From the NCBI RefSeq assembly GCF_003946515.1, contig NZ_RHOM01000010.1, positions 1-64,000 on the forward strand: DNA of 64,000 bases. The letters run 5' to 3'. Within the stretch, counting starts at the first letter, position 1. Every line of letters begins with the position of its first letter. Shown piece by piece: positions 9,308 through 18,352 of this stretch. The notes under the pieces were generated by a model. It was given only the letters and a program-made list of their open reading frames with translations. It had not been told where the DNA came from and did not search any database. The DNA is from Companilactobacillus zhongbaensis (GTDB lineage Bacteria > Bacillota > Bacilli > Lactobacillales > Lactobacillaceae). Position numbers and translations under genes: made by a program.

Positions 9308-11269
9308 ATGTCAGAAATCAAATTAACATTCCCAGACGGAACAGTTAAGGAGTTTGATCAAGGCACAACTACTTTGGATGTTGCAAAATCAATCAGCACA
9401 TCTTTAGGAAAGAATGCTATCGCTGGTAAGTTGAACGATACATTGATCGATGTCGAAAGACCTATCAAACAAGATGGTAAAATCGAAATTATTACTGGAA
9501 AGGACGATGCAGATTCTCTTAAGGTTTTGAGAAATACTGCTAGTTTAGTTTTCAGTGCTGCAGCAAAGCAATTCAAAGCTGATCTTCACTTTGGTGAAAA
9601 ACAAGCTAACGATGATGGATTCTTTGTTGATACAGACGATGCTGATCAAATCACAGTTGATGAATTAGATTCAATTGCTGAAATGATGAACAAGTTGATC
9701 AAGAAAAATGACAACGTTGAAAGAACATTGATGGACAAATCAGAATTAGTTGAGATGTTCAAAGATGATCCTTACAAATCATCATTGCTTGGTGCCATTG
9801 ATTCAGTTCAAATTCCTGTTTACAAGATCGATGACTTTATTGACTTTGGTTATGACGCAGTTCTACCAAACATCAAGAACTTGAAACACTTCAAGTTACT
9901 TTCAGTTGCCGGTGCTTATTGGCAAGGCAAGTCAAGTAACCCAATGCTCCAAAGAATTTACGGTACTGCATTCTTCAAACAAGATGACCTCGATGCTGAT
10001 ATGAAACGTCGTGCCGAAATCAAAGAACGTGACCACAGAACAATTGGTCGTGAACTAGATTTATTCTTTGTTGATCCTGAGGTTGGTGCTGGTCTTCCAT
10101 ACTGGATGCCAAATGGTGCAACAATTCGTCGTGTTATCGAAAGATACATCATCGACAAGGAAGTTGCATGGGGCTATCAACACGTTTACACACCTATCTT
10201 GATGAACTTGAATGCATATAAGACTTCAGGTCACTGGGAACACTACCGTGAAGACATGTTCCCACCAATGGATATGGGTGATGGCGAAATGCTTGAACTT
10301 CGTCCAATGAACTGTCCTTCACATATTCAAATTTACAAGCATCACACACGTTCATATCGTGAATTGCCTGTCAGAATTGCTGAATTAGGAATGATGCACA
10401 GATATGAAAAATCAGGTGCTTTGAGTGGATTACAACGTGTTCGTGAAATGACATTGAACGATGGTCACACATTCGTTGCTCTTGATCAAATTCAAGAAGA
10501 ATTCAAACGTACACTTCAATTAATGATGGAAGTTTATGCTGACTTTGATATCACAGACTACACATTCAGATTGAGTTACCGTGACCCAGCCAATACTGAA
10601 AAATACTTTGATGATGACGAAATGTGGAACAAGTCACAATCAATGTTGAAGGCTGCCATGGATGACCTTGGTTTGGACTATTACGAAGCAGAAGGCGAAG
10701 CTGCCTTCTACGGTCCTAAGCTAGATGTTCAAACAAAGACTGCTTTAGGTAATGACGAAACATTATCAACTATCCAACTAGACTTCATGCAACCAGAGAA
10801 GTTCAAGTTGACATACGTTGGTTCAGATGGTGAAGATCACAGACCAGTTATGATCCACCGTGGTATCGTTTCAACTATGGAAAGATTTATTGCTTACTTG
10901 ATCGAAATTTACAAGGGTGCTTTCCCAACATGGTTAGCTCCTACACAAGTTAGAATTATCCCTGTTAACAATGACTTGCACAAAAACTATGCTGAAAACT
11001 TGTTAGCTGAACTACGTAAGAAGAATATTCGTGCTACGATCGATGATCGTGATGAGAAGATGGGTTACAAGATCCGTGACGCTCAAACAATGAAGATTCC
11101 TTATACAGCCGTTGTTGGTGACGACGAAATGGCTGATGCTACTGTTTCAGTTAGAAAATATGGTGAGGATAAGTCAGAGTCAGAATATGTTGCTATGTTT
11201 GTTGATTCTGTTGCTGCTGATATTCGTAACTTTTCACGTCAGGGTAAGGATAAGGAAAGAAAGATTTAG
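9308..11269 (+). CDS. thrS: Threonine-tRNA ligase, editing site apparently lost
   Basis: 653 residues: TGS domain (1-62), N2 editing domain (about 65-225), class II catalytic core and C-terminal anticodon domain. Catalytic zinc ligand region RPMNCPSH and motif 2 [11 protein letters not shown] are intact. In the editing domain the HxxxH motif is replaced by NTASL (N76, L80) and the CxGPH motif by GYDAV (181-185), although the flanking [12 protein letters not shown] block is well conserved. By family knowledge these four residues clear Ser-tRNA(Thr), so this enzyme likely cannot edit. Start after AGGAGG. Confidence 0.95.
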   Translation: MSEIKLTFPDGTVKEFDQGTTTLDVAKSISTSLGKNAIAGKLNDTLIDVERPIKQDGKIEIITGKDDADSLKVLRNTASLVFSAAAKQFKADLHFGEKQANDDGFFVDTDDADQITVDELDSIAEMMNKLIKKNDNVERTLMDKSELVEMFKDDPYKSSLLGAIDSVQIPVYKIDDFIDFGYDAVLPNIKNLKHFKLLSVAGAYWQGKSSNPMLQRIYGTAFFKQDDLDADMKRRAEIKERDHRTIGRELDLFFVDPEVGAGLPYWMPNGATIRRVIERYIIDKEVAWGYQHVYTPILMNLNAYKTSGHWEHYREDMFPPMDMGDGEMLELRPMNCPSHIQIYKHHTRSYRELPVRIAELGMMHRYEKSGALSGLQRVREMTLNDGHTFVALDQIQEEFKRTLQLMMEVYADFDITDYTFRLSYRDPANTEKYFDDDEMWNKSQSMLKAAMDDLGLDYYEAEGEAAFYGPKLDVQTKTALGNDETLSTIQLDFMQPEKFKLTYVGSDGEDHRPVMIHRGIVSTMERFIAYLIEIYKGAFPTWLAPTQVRIIPVNNDLHKNYAENLLAELRKKNIRATIDDRDEKMGYKIRDAQTMKIPYTAVVGDDEMADATVSVRKYGEDKSESEYVAMFVDSVAADIRNFSRQGKDKERKI

Positions 11270-11290
11270 ATTTTTTTATGAGATGTTTAT

Positions 11291-11323
11291 GGTCGGCGCT
11301 TTTTATTGGCGTCGGCTTTTTTT
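11291..11323 (+). terminator. Terminator after thrS
   Basis: GTCGGCGC and GCGTCGGC form a stem with G-T pairs around TTTTATTG, followed by seven T residues. Confidence 0.8.
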
Positions 11324-11357
11324 GTTGTTTGATTTTTTTTGAGGTTTGATTTTGTGG

Positions 11358-11575
11358 GGGAGGTTTGTTCCCGGTTCTGGGAGGATTCCGAAAATTTCGC
11401 TGTGGCTTCCTTAGTTGTTCGGTGGCGTAGCCACCACCAAGAACCAGTTGCGCAAGTGTATTAGCACTTACGTTCCTCTATTTCACAGCTGACGGCGAAT
11501 TTTCTCCATCCTCCCAGAACCTAGTTGGGTATAAACATCACTTTTTGGTTTGGGGTACGGTACTTATATTTGTTC
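11358..11575 (+). repeat. Intergenic hairpin repeat copy B1
   Basis: Outer arms GGTTCTGGGAGGAT (11373-11386) and ATCCTCCCAGAACC (11508-11521) are perfect inverted repeats; GAAAATTTCGC/GCGAATTTTC and CTGTG/CACAG extend the stem inward. Inside are a first hairpin (GGTGGC-gta-GCCACC) and a second (CGCAAGTG/CACTTACG). The inner stems differ from copies B2 and B3, but the position and pairing are kept. The left flank AGGTTTGTTCCCGG and right flank GGGGTACGGTACTTAT are shared with B2/B3. Confidence 0.85.
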
Positions 11576-11839
11576 TACTAGGTTGCTGCGTTTTGATTTG
11601 TTTACAGATTTTTTTGTGTCCTAGGATTATTGTAGTCGTTCCTATCTTGTTAATGCTTATTTTTACATATCATCGGTTGCTATTTTATTTTTTTCTTTTT
11701 CTTGCTCTTTGACTTGCTCCTTTGTCGCGTCAAAATCGCTGTCGTAAAGCATGCGGTGTGTAGTTGGTTTGTATTTCTTTTCTTTATCTCCTATTATAGG
11801 TAGAATGGTTACTAGGATTTATTAAGTTGAGGTGCTTTT
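11576..11839 (+). other. T-rich 3' module of repeat B1, conserved in B3, no gene
   Basis: No convincing coding frame. Stretches such as TTCCTATCTTGTTAATG, CATCGGTTG and CTTGCTCCTTTGTCGC (11638-11735) recur in the same order downstream of B3 (38470-38575) and partly after B2 (26738-26772). The following gene probably has its promoter near the end of this stretch. Confidence 0.6.
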
Positions 11840-12640
11840 ATGTTTAAGTTGATTGCGACTGATATTGATGGGACTTTTTTTGATGACGATCATGATTATG
11901 ATCATGAGAGGTTTAATCGGCAGTTGAAGCTGTTGCATGAGCAGGGTGTTAAGTTTGCTATTGCTAGTGGGAATTATCTTGGTCATTTGCAACGTGTGGT
12001 GCAGTTTTCTCCGGTTGATGCTTTTGTTTCGGAGAACGGTGCTCATATTATGGCTGGTGATGATGAGGTTTTTGCTTCTTATTTGAAGTCGGATACTGTT
12101 AATGCAATTATTGATGGTCTGGATTCTTTGGGCGATAATTTGCAGTCTTTTATTTTATCTGGGGAAGAGGCTACTTATGTTGATTCTAAGTTTGAGCCTT
12201 TTTTGAATAAGTATTATATTCATAATTATCAACTTACTGATGATGTTAAGAATGTTTCTGATGATGTTTTTAAGGTTAATATTAGTTTGAATGATGATAA
12301 GTTGGATGAGGTTACTGCTGATCTTAATTCTCGCTTTGCGGATGAGATCCATGCTACTGCTAGTGGCTTTGGTAGTATTGATATTATTTCTAAGGGGATC
12401 AATAAGGCTTTTGGGTTGCAGAAGTTGGCTGATTTTTATGGTATTGGCTTGGATGAGATCGTTAGTTTTGGAGACAATAGTAATGATGATGAGATGTTGG
12501 CTGAAACGGGGCTTGGCTTTGCGATGAAGAATGCTAAGGCTTCTACTCAAAAAGCTGCCGATCATGTTACTGAGTTTGATAATAACTATCAAGGTGTTTT
12601 AGAAACTATCGATTCAATTTTTGGCTTTAATACTAAATAA
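11840..12640 (+). CDS. Cof-type HAD hydrolase (sugar-phosphate phosphatase family)
   Basis: 266 residues. HAD motif I DIDGT (D8, D10), a C2-type cap and motif IV FGDNSNDDEML near 213-223 place it in the Cof/YbdK group of cytosolic phosphatases acting on small phosphorylated molecules; the substrate cannot be told. It stands alone between repeat B1 and the infC leader. Codon use is markedly G/T-rich (five of the first six Gln codons are CAG) until about 12500, unlike thrS or infC next to it. Confidence 0.88.
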   Translation: MFKLIATDIDGTFFDDDHDYDHERFNRQLKLLHEQGVKFAIASGNYLGHLQRVVQFSPVDAFVSENGAHIMAGDDEVFASYLKSDTVNAIIDGLDSLGDNLQSFILSGEEATYVDSKFEPFLNKYYIHNYQLTDDVKNVSDDVFKVNISLNDDKLDEVTADLNSRFADEIHATASGFGSIDIISKGINKAFGLQKLADFYGIGLDEIVSFGDNSNDDEMLAETGLGFAMKNAKASTQKAADHVTEFDNNYQGVLETIDSIFGFNTK

Positions 12641-12679
12641 TGTTGTATAATATTTTTATTGATTAATTGTCGACTGTTT

Positions 12680-12825
12680 GTTGACAAGGCAGTTATACAC
12701 TGGTATTATTAATACCTGTTGAGATTAAGCAGAAGCGCCCGCTTCTCACCTATGCATGTGCCTCTAGGTAAATACTGTATAAGATAATTATATTAGTGGG
12801 CGTGCGTATGCACCCCATTTTTTTA
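12680..12825 (+). promoter_or_regulatory. infC-rpmI-rplT leader (L20-type autoregulatory leader with attenuator)
   Basis: The untranslated region holds GCAGAAGCGCCCGCTTCTCACC (12729-12750) followed by complementary pieces and a terminator-like hairpin at 12796-12823 (TGGGCGTGC-gtat-GCACCCCA then seven T). This matches the layout of the L20 leader of Firmicutes, where excess L20 binds the leader and causes early termination. Confidence 0.8.
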
Positions 12826-12854
12826 GTGGGAACATTTTTCGGAGGTGACTACTC

Positions 12855-13385
12855 ATAGCAAGAGATTTATTAGTAAACGATCAAATTCGTTCAAAAGAAG
12901 TTCGGTTGATTAACGAAAACGGAGATCAAGTTGGTGTTAAACCAAAGGCAGAGGCTCAACGTCTAGCTGACGCAGCCAATATGGACCTTGTCCTCATGTC
13001 ACCTGGAGCAAAGCCTCCAGTTGCTAGAATTATGGACTATGGTAAATATAAGTTTGAACTTCAAAAGAAAAATCGTGAAGCTCGTAAAAAGCAAAAGGGC
13101 GTTAGCATCAAAGAAGTTAGACTAAGTCCAACAATTGAAGAAAATGACTTTAATACAAAGCTTAACAATGCCCGTAAGTTCCTGAGCAAGGGCGATAAGG
13201 TCAAAGTTTCTCTTCGCTTTAAGGGTAGAGCTATTACTCATAAAGAGATAGGAAAAGAAGTCTTAGATCGTGTAGCTGACAAGACAAAAGATATTGCCAA
13301 TGTTACTACAAAACCTAAGATGGATGGCCGAAGCATGTTCTTAATGCTTGATCCAATTAGTTCTAAAGACAATAAGAAAAAATAG
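12855..13385 (+). CDS. infC: Translation initiation factor IF-3, probable ATA start
   Basis: 176 residues if started at ATA 12855: the frame reads [18 protein letters not shown], the standard N-terminus of IF-3, and GGAGGTGA lies 6 bases upstream. The first ATG in frame (12906) would remove 17 conserved residues and has no ribosome site. Rare starts (ATT, ATC, ATA) are known for infC and give feedback, because IF-3 rejects non-canonical starts. The N-domain, basic linker and C-domain ([11 protein letters not shown]) are intact. It is cotranscribed with rpmI and rplT. Confidence 0.95.
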   Translation: MARDLLVNDQIRSKEVRLINENGDQVGVKPKAEAQRLADAANMDLVLMSPGAKPPVARIMDYGKYKFELQKKNREARKKQKGVSIKEVRLSPTIEENDFNTKLNNARKFLSKGDKVKVSLRFKGRAITHKEIGKEVLDRVADKTKDIANVTTKPKMDGRSMFLMLDPISSKDNKKK

Positions 13386-13399
13386 TGGAGGGATTTTCA

Positions 13400-13597
13400 A
13401 TGCCTAAACAAAAAACACACCGTGCATCAGCTAAAAGATTCAAGAAGACAGCTACTGGTGAATGGAAGAGAAGTCATGCTTACACAAGTCACCGTTTCCA
13501 CGGAAAGACTAAGAAGCAACGTCGTCAATTGGCAAAATCAGGTTTAGTTTCATCAAGTGACATGAAACGAATCAAACAAATGTTAGCAACATACTAA
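13400..13597 (+). CDS. rpmI: Large-subunit ribosomal protein bL35
   Basis: 65 residues, [20 protein letters not shown], the normal bL35 N-terminus. The site GTGGAGGG is 9 bases before ATG 13400; the frame stays open 15 bases further upstream without a start of its own. It lies between infC and rplT as in nearly all bacteria. Confidence 0.97.
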   Translation: MPKQKTHRASAKRFKKTATGEWKRSHAYTSHRFHGKTKKQRRQLAKSGLVSSSDMKRIKQMLATY

Positions 13598-13629
13598 TTT
13601 AGGTATCGTAATTCAAAGGAGGAGTCATT

Positions 13630-13986
13630 ATGCCACGTGTAAAAGGTGGAACAGTAACTCGCAAACGTCGTAAAAAAGTTTTAAAATTAGCTAAGGGATA
13701 TCGTGGTTCAAAACATATCACTTTTAAAGCAGCTCATACACAAATCATGGTTTCATACCGTTATGCATTCCGTGATCGTCGTCAAAAGAAACGTGATTTC
13801 CGTAAGTTGTGGATCGCAAGAATCAACGCAGCTGCAAGAATGAACGAAATCAGTTACAGCAAAATGATGCATGGTTTGAAGTTGGCAAACGTTGACATTA
13901 ACCGTAAGATGTTAGCACAAATTGCTATTGAAGATCCAAAGGCATTTACAAGTTTAGCAGAAACAGCTAAGAAAGCTTTAGCTTAA
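13630..13986 (+). CDS. rplT: Large-subunit ribosomal protein bL20
   Basis: 118 residues beginning [19 protein letters not shown], full length. It binds 23S rRNA early in 50S assembly and, in Firmicutes, represses its own operon through the leader at 12680-12825. AAAGGAGGAG precedes the ATG; a strong terminator follows. Confidence 0.98.
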   Translation: MPRVKGGTVTRKRRKKVLKLAKGYRGSKHITFKAAHTQIMVSYRYAFRDRRQKKRDFRKLWIARINAAARMNEISYSKMMHGLKLANVDINRKMLAQIAIEDPKAFTSLAETAKKALA

Positions 13987-13992
13987 TTAATA

Positions 13993-14028
13993 AAACGTAA
14001 TTTGGACATTCCAAATTACGTTTTTTTA
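13993..14028 (+). terminator. Terminator after rplT
   Basis: AAACGTAATTTGG-acatt-CCAAATTACGTTT perfect long stem followed by T residues. Confidence 0.95.
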
Positions 14029-14053
14029 CTAAGTATATAAATGAGGGTAGATT

Positions 14054-14581
14054 ATGTTTAAACCTACAGTTATGTTAAATAAGATCACAGATATTGAAGT
14101 TGAGGATCTGAAGAAGGAAAATATCACAACTATCATGACCGATTTGGATAATACCATTTTGCCATGGAATAGTAGTGAATATAGCTTGTCATTGAGAAAA
14201 TGGCTTAATATAATGAAAAAGGCGAATATTGAAGTATTGGTCGTTTCGAATAATAGTTATAAACGGATCGAAAAAGCCGTAGCCGACTTAGAAATCGGCA
14301 TCGTGGCTCGTGCGAAAAAGCCGCTGCCATTTGAGATCATGAAATATCTGAAAGAAAATCACATTCAAAAGGAAGAAATCCTTTTTGTGGGTGACCAAAT
14401 TTTTACAGATGTTTTAGCTGGTTCACTTTCGGGTGTTACGACAGTTTTGGTTAAACCAATTGTTGAGACTGATGCTAAGAAGACTCGTGTTAATCGCTTT
14501 TTTGAGAGACCTTTATTGAAATACCTACAAAAGACTAATAAAAATTTATATTGGAAGGATTCATTACATGACAGAAAATGA
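14054..14581 (+). CDS. yqeG: YqeG family HAD-IIIA phosphatase
   Basis: 175 residues. HAD motif I MTDLDNTILPW with nucleophile D30 and D32, and a later FVGDQIFTDVLAG motif IV. Homologues act as phosphatases (PGP phosphatase is one proposal); the true substrate here is not known. It overlaps the start of yqeH by 14 bases and heads the conserved yqeGH-yhbY-nadD-yqeK-rsfS-yqeM operon. Confidence 0.92.
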   Translation: MFKPTVMLNKITDIEVEDLKKENITTIMTDLDNTILPWNSSEYSLSLRKWLNIMKKANIEVLVVSNNSYKRIEKAVADLEIGIVARAKKPLPFEIMKYLKENHIQKEEILFVGDQIFTDVLAGSLSGVTTVLVKPIVETDAKKTRVNRFFERPLLKYLQKTNKNLYWKDSLHDRK

Positions 14582-15683
14582 TGAAGTATTATATTGCATT
14601 GGCTGTGGAGCCCAGATCCAAACAGAAGATAAGGATAAACCAGGCTTTGTTCAGCAATCAACGCTTAACAAATATTTGGAGGATGATTCTAAAGAATTAT
14701 TGTGTAAGCGATGCTTCAGATTAAGAAACTATAATGAGATCACTGATGTAAATATCGATGATGATGAATTTTTGAAATTGCTTGATTCAATTTCAAGCAA
14801 AAAAGGATTGATCGTTAACGTTGTCGACATTTTCGATTATGAAGGTAGTGTTATTCCTGGTCTACAACGTTTCGTCGGGGATAAGAATATCTTAGTAGTA
14901 GGAAACAAATTAGATCTACTTCCTCGGTCAGTTAATCAAAATAAATTGCTGAACTGGCTTCAACAAAAGAGTAAGGAAAATGGTATTAAATCGATCGGTC
15001 AATTAATGGTGTCTGCTCAAACTGGAGCAAATATCGATAAATTGATGCAAATGATTGAAAAATACCGTGATGGACAAGACGTATATGTCGTCGGTACTAC
15101 TAATACAGGTAAATCGACATTGATCAATAAGATCATTTCCGAGAATTCGGATGTTAAAGACTTGATAACGACATCGAGATTCCCAGGAACAACATTGGAT
15201 AGAATCGACATTCCTTTAGATGATGGACATTTCTTGATCGATACCCCTGGTATCATTCACAAGTACCAACTAGCACATTATTTAAATGAACGAGAATTAA
15301 AGGCCGTGACTCCTAAGAAACCATTGCGTCCAGCAACTTTCCAACTGCGTGATGGTCAGACGATCTTCGTCGCCGGCTTAGCTCGTTTCGACTTTTTAGA
15401 TGAGAAGTCAAACGTGGTCTTTTATGTCAATCAAGGTCTTGTACTGCACCGGACTAAAACTGTCAATGCTGACCAATTTTACGAAAAGCACATCGGAGAA
15501 ATTTTAAATCCTCCTGAAGAAGCGTCGACATTACCGGAACTGAAAAAAGAAGAATTTACTTCCCATCAAAGGTCAGACATTGTTATTTACGGATTAGGCT
15601 GGGTGACTATCCCTGCTAATTGTAAAGTCCGTGTCTATGTTCCAACAGGAGTTAGTGTTTCAATTCGAGACGCTATCATTTAA
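14568..15683 (+). CDS. yqeH: Ribosome biogenesis GTPase YqeH
   Basis: 371 residues. N-terminal zinc finger (C10, C13, C46, C49), then a circularly permuted GTPase: NKLD (G4, 113-116) comes before GTTNTGKST (G1, 176-184) and DTPG (G3, 225-228), the hallmark of the YlqF/YqeH group. The C-terminal domain binds RNA. It assists 30S subunit assembly. Its start overlaps the end of yqeG. Confidence 0.96.
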   Translation: MTENDEVLYCIGCGAQIQTEDKDKPGFVQQSTLNKYLEDDSKELLCKRCFRLRNYNEITDVNIDDDEFLKLLDSISSKKGLIVNVVDIFDYEGSVIPGLQRFVGDKNILVVGNKLDLLPRSVNQNKLLNWLQQKSKENGIKSIGQLMVSAQTGANIDKLMQMIEKYRDGQDVYVVGTTNTGKSTLINKIISENSDVKDLITTSRFPGTTLDRIDIPLDDGHFLIDTPGIIHKYQLAHYLNERELKAVTPKKPLRPATFQLRDGQTIFVAGLARFDFLDEKSNVVFYVNQGLVLHRTKTVNADQFYEKHIGEILNPPEEASTLPELKKEEFTSHQRSDIVIYGLGWVTIPANCKVRVYVPTGVSVSIRDAII

Positions 15684-15692
15684 GGAGAAAAT

Positions 15693-16007
15693 ATGATAAT
15701 AAAAGGTAAACAAAACCGTTATTTGCGTAGTCAAGCGCAAACAATGAAGCCGTTAGTTCAAGTAGGACGCGACGGTATTAGCGATAATTTATTGAAACAA
15801 ATTCAACAATTACTTAATAAAAATGAATTGATCAAGGTTTCATTATTACAAAACACCATGGTTAGTGCCGACCAATTGATCGAAGCTTTAAACGAACAAG
15901 ATGGTGGCATTGCTTTGATCCAAACAATTGGGTCAAAAGTTGTTTTGTATAAGAAATCTTCTAAGATCAAAAATCGTAAATATTCTTTAGAACTTGAAAA
16001 AATTTAG
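15693..16007 (+). CDS. yhbY: YhbY family RNA-binding protein (CRM domain)
   Basis: 104 residues: a CRM domain with the typical VGRDGISDNLLKQI segment (about residues 29-42) and a basic C-terminus. Homologues bind pre-50S particles. AAGGAGAAAAT precedes the ATG, and it lies 9 bases after yqeH. Confidence 0.94.
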   Translation: MIIKGKQNRYLRSQAQTMKPLVQVGRDGISDNLLKQIQQLLNKNELIKVSLLQNTMVSADQLIEALNEQDGGIALIQTIGSKVVLYKKSSKIKNRKYSLELEKI

Positions 16008-16026
16008 TATTAAGTGAAGATGAATA

Positions 16027-16659
16027 ATGAGAACACAAAAACAAATTTTAACTAAAGCAAAACCAGAAATTCAAACTAACTATCCTAAACGTCACGTGGG
16101 TATCTTAGGTGGTACTTTTAACCCGATCCACACGGGACATTTAGTGATTGCAGAGCAAGTATATCAACAGCTAAAGCTAAGCAAAGTCTTATTTTTGCCT
16201 GATAAGATCCCGCCCCATCGAGGAGTTGAAAAGACTAAACCGATCGATAGTAAGGATCGGATCGAGATGATCAAATTAGCGATCGAGGACAACATGCACT
16301 TCGACCTTGATTTGACGGACGTTAATCGTGGTGGCGTAAGCTATACTTATGAGACAATTAAGATCTTGAAACAATGCAATCCTAATACGGAATTTTATTT
16401 CATTATCGGTGGCGATATGGTTGAAAATTTGTCCAAGTGGTCTCACATTGATGAGTTGATGCAAATGGTCCACTTTGTCGGTGTATGTCGGAAGGGTTTT
16501 GAAAAAAGATCAAAGTATCCTATACTTTGGGTAAATACTCCTGAGCTAGAGATCAGTTCAAGTATGATCCGAGATGCTGTGAAGACTAATAAGTCAATCA
16601 AATATTTAGTGCCACAAGCAGTTGAGGACTACATTAAAGATAAGGGGCTTTATCAATGA
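16027..16659 (+). CDS. nadD: Nicotinate-nucleotide adenylyltransferase
   Basis: 210 residues. The nucleotidyltransferase motif GGTFNPIHTGH (about 28-38) and the second motif ISSSMIRDAV near 177-186 identify NadD, which makes nicotinate adenine dinucleotide from NaMN and ATP. An N-terminal extension of about 20 residues precedes the core; a start further inside has no better ribosome site. The end overlaps yqeK by 4 bases (ATGA). Confidence 0.95.
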   Translation: MRTQKQILTKAKPEIQTNYPKRHVGILGGTFNPIHTGHLVIAEQVYQQLKLSKVLFLPDKIPPHRGVEKTKPIDSKDRIEMIKLAIEDNMHFDLDLTDVNRGGVSYTYETIKILKQCNPNTEFYFIIGGDMVENLSKWSHIDELMQMVHFVGVCRKGFEKRSKYPILWVNTPELEISSSMIRDAVKTNKSIKYLVPQAVEDYIKDKGLYQ

Positions 16660-17258
16660 CAAGCTTTGATTATGACAAAATAGTTCCAGGATTTGACCGA
16701 GAAGCTGTGGTCAACCAAATGAAGGCCAACATGAGTGATTTCCGTTTTACGCATTGTCTTCGAGTGGAAAAGCAAGCTCAAGAATTAGCCGAGAAGTTTG
16801 GAGCTGACGTTTCGCGTGCTGGATTAGCCGGATTATTGCATGATTTTGCAAAGGAAAGAAGCGATGAACAATTCATCGCGACTATCAAGAAACATAATCT
16901 TGACCCAGATTTGTTAAATTACGGCAATGCCATTTGGCATGGGATCGTTGGTGCCGAGATCATCAGGGATGAACTCGGGGTATATGATGAAGTAGTTTTA
17001 AATGCTATCCGTCGTCATACCGTGGGATCCACCGCCATGACAGACGTCGATAAATGTGTTTTTATTGCAGATTTCATCGAACCACAACGAGATTTTCCAG
17101 GTATTGATGAAGCACGCAAGTATGCGGCTAAGTCGTTGAACGCAGGTGTAGCTTTTGAACTAAAACATTCAATCGCACATTTGATCGATAAAAACAGAAA
17201 GATTTATCCAGAAACATTTATTAGTTATAATTATTGGATAGATAAGGGAGAATTATAA
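16656..17258 (+). CDS. yqeK: HD-domain Ap4A hydrolase YqeK
   Basis: 200 residues with an HD metal-binding domain: RFTHCLRVEKQA, then LLHDFAKE (the HD pair) and a later HGIVGAEII. YqeK homologues split diadenosine tetraphosphate symmetrically. The overlap with nadD and position before rsfS are the standard arrangement. Confidence 0.93.
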   Translation: MTSFDYDKIVPGFDREAVVNQMKANMSDFRFTHCLRVEKQAQELAEKFGADVSRAGLAGLLHDFAKERSDEQFIATIKKHNLDPDLLNYGNAIWHGIVGAEIIRDELGVYDEVVLNAIRRHTVGSTAMTDVDKCVFIADFIEPQRDFPGIDEARKYAAKSLNAGVAFELKHSIAHLIDKNRKIYPETFISYNYWIDKGEL

Positions 17259-17259
17259 T

Positions 17260-17625
17260 TTGAATTCAAAAGAAATGATGGAAATTGCTGTAAAAGCAGC
17301 AGATAGCAAACACGCAAATGATATTGAAGTTTTAGATATTAGCAAAGTTAGTATCATGACTGATTATTTTGTGATCATGGATGCTAATTCACAAAGACAA
17401 GTGGACGCAATCGTTCAAGAGATCCTCGATAAAGAGGGCGAAAACAATGTTGAAATCGGCCACGTTGAAGGAAAGAGAGATTCAGAATGGATCTTGATCG
17501 ACCTTCACGACGTTGTTATTCACGTCTTTACTACTGAACAACGTGGATTCTACAACTTAGAAAAATTATGGTCAGATGCACCATCAGTTGACATCTCAAA
17601 GTTGGTAACTGTTAATGATCTATAA
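17260..17625 (+). CDS. rsfS: Ribosomal silencing factor RsfS
   Basis: 121 residues with the Iojap/RsfS fold, including DYFVIMDANSQRQVDAI and EWILIDLHDVVIHVF. RsfS binds L14 and blocks subunit joining when nutrients are short. The start is TTG 17260, placed 2 bases after the yqeK stop with GGGAGAATTATA upstream. The end overlaps yqeM by 11 bases. Confidence 0.95.
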   Translation: MNSKEMMEIAVKAADSKHANDIEVLDISKVSIMTDYFVIMDANSQRQVDAIVQEILDKEGENNVEIGHVEGKRDSEWILIDLHDVVIHVFTTEQRGFYNLEKLWSDAPSVDISKLVTVNDL

Positions 17626-18343
17626 TTCGTTCGCTGAAGTATACAGTGAATTAATGGACGACTCACTTTATCAAAAATGGGCCGACTACGTTAAGAATCG
17701 GACTAATGCTGGTAGTAAGTTGCTCGATGTAGCTTGTGGTACCGGAGATTTGACGATTTTATTGGCGAATGATTATCAAGTTACTGGGACAGATTTGTCT
17801 GAAGAAATGTTGAAAATCGCAGACCAAAAGGCTCAAAAAGCTAAAGTACAGATTCCATTTGAACCTAGTAATATGATGGATTTTTATGATTTTGGCCAAT
17901 TCGATGTCATCACTTGTTTTGACGACTCGATTTGCTATTTAAGCGATGAAGATGAGTTGTACATTGCTTTCAAGCAAGCATTTGATCACCTGGAAAAGGG
18001 TGGTAAATACTTGTTTGATGCTCATTCACTTTATCAAATGGATGAGGTTTTTCCTGGGTATATGTTCAATCATAAGGCCGAAGATTCGGCTTTTATGTGG
18101 AGCAGCTTTGAGGGTGAGTACCCGCACTCGATCGAACACGAATTAACTTTTTTCAATTATGACGACAAGATCGATGGATATAAAGTTAACACCGAGCTCC
18201 ATCGTGAGCGGACTTATCCCGTTGAAGTGTATCAAGAGATTTTAAAAGACGTTGGCTTTAAGAATGTCAAAGTAACTGCAGATTTTGGTGAAAATAGTAT
18301 CCAACCTGACTCAAATCGTTGGTTTTTTGAGTCGGAAAAATAG
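17615..18343 (+). CDS. yqeM: YqeM family SAM-dependent methyltransferase
   Basis: 242 residues, class I Rossmann methyltransferase with motif I LLDVACGTGDL (about 36-46) and the acidic end of strand 2 (GTDLSEEM). The substrate is not established. It always follows rsfS in lactobacilli, which suggests a translation-related target, but that is inference. Confidence 0.9.
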   Translation: MIYNSFAEVYSELMDDSLYQKWADYVKNRTNAGSKLLDVACGTGDLTILLANDYQVTGTDLSEEMLKIADQKAQKAKVQIPFEPSNMMDFYDFGQFDVITCFDDSICYLSDEDELYIAFKQAFDHLEKGGKYLFDAHSLYQMDEVFPGYMFNHKAEDSAFMWSSFEGEYPHSIEHELTFFNYDDKIDGYKVNTELHRERTYPVEVYQEILKDVGFKNVKVTADFGENSIQPDSNRWFFESEK

Positions 18344-18352
18344 GAGACTTTA

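Noticed and set aside
12155-12592. 145-residue - strand frame opposite the HAD gene
   Set aside because: Shadow of a well-recognised gene with HAD motifs; it arises from the low stop-codon density opposite G/T-rich coding sequence.
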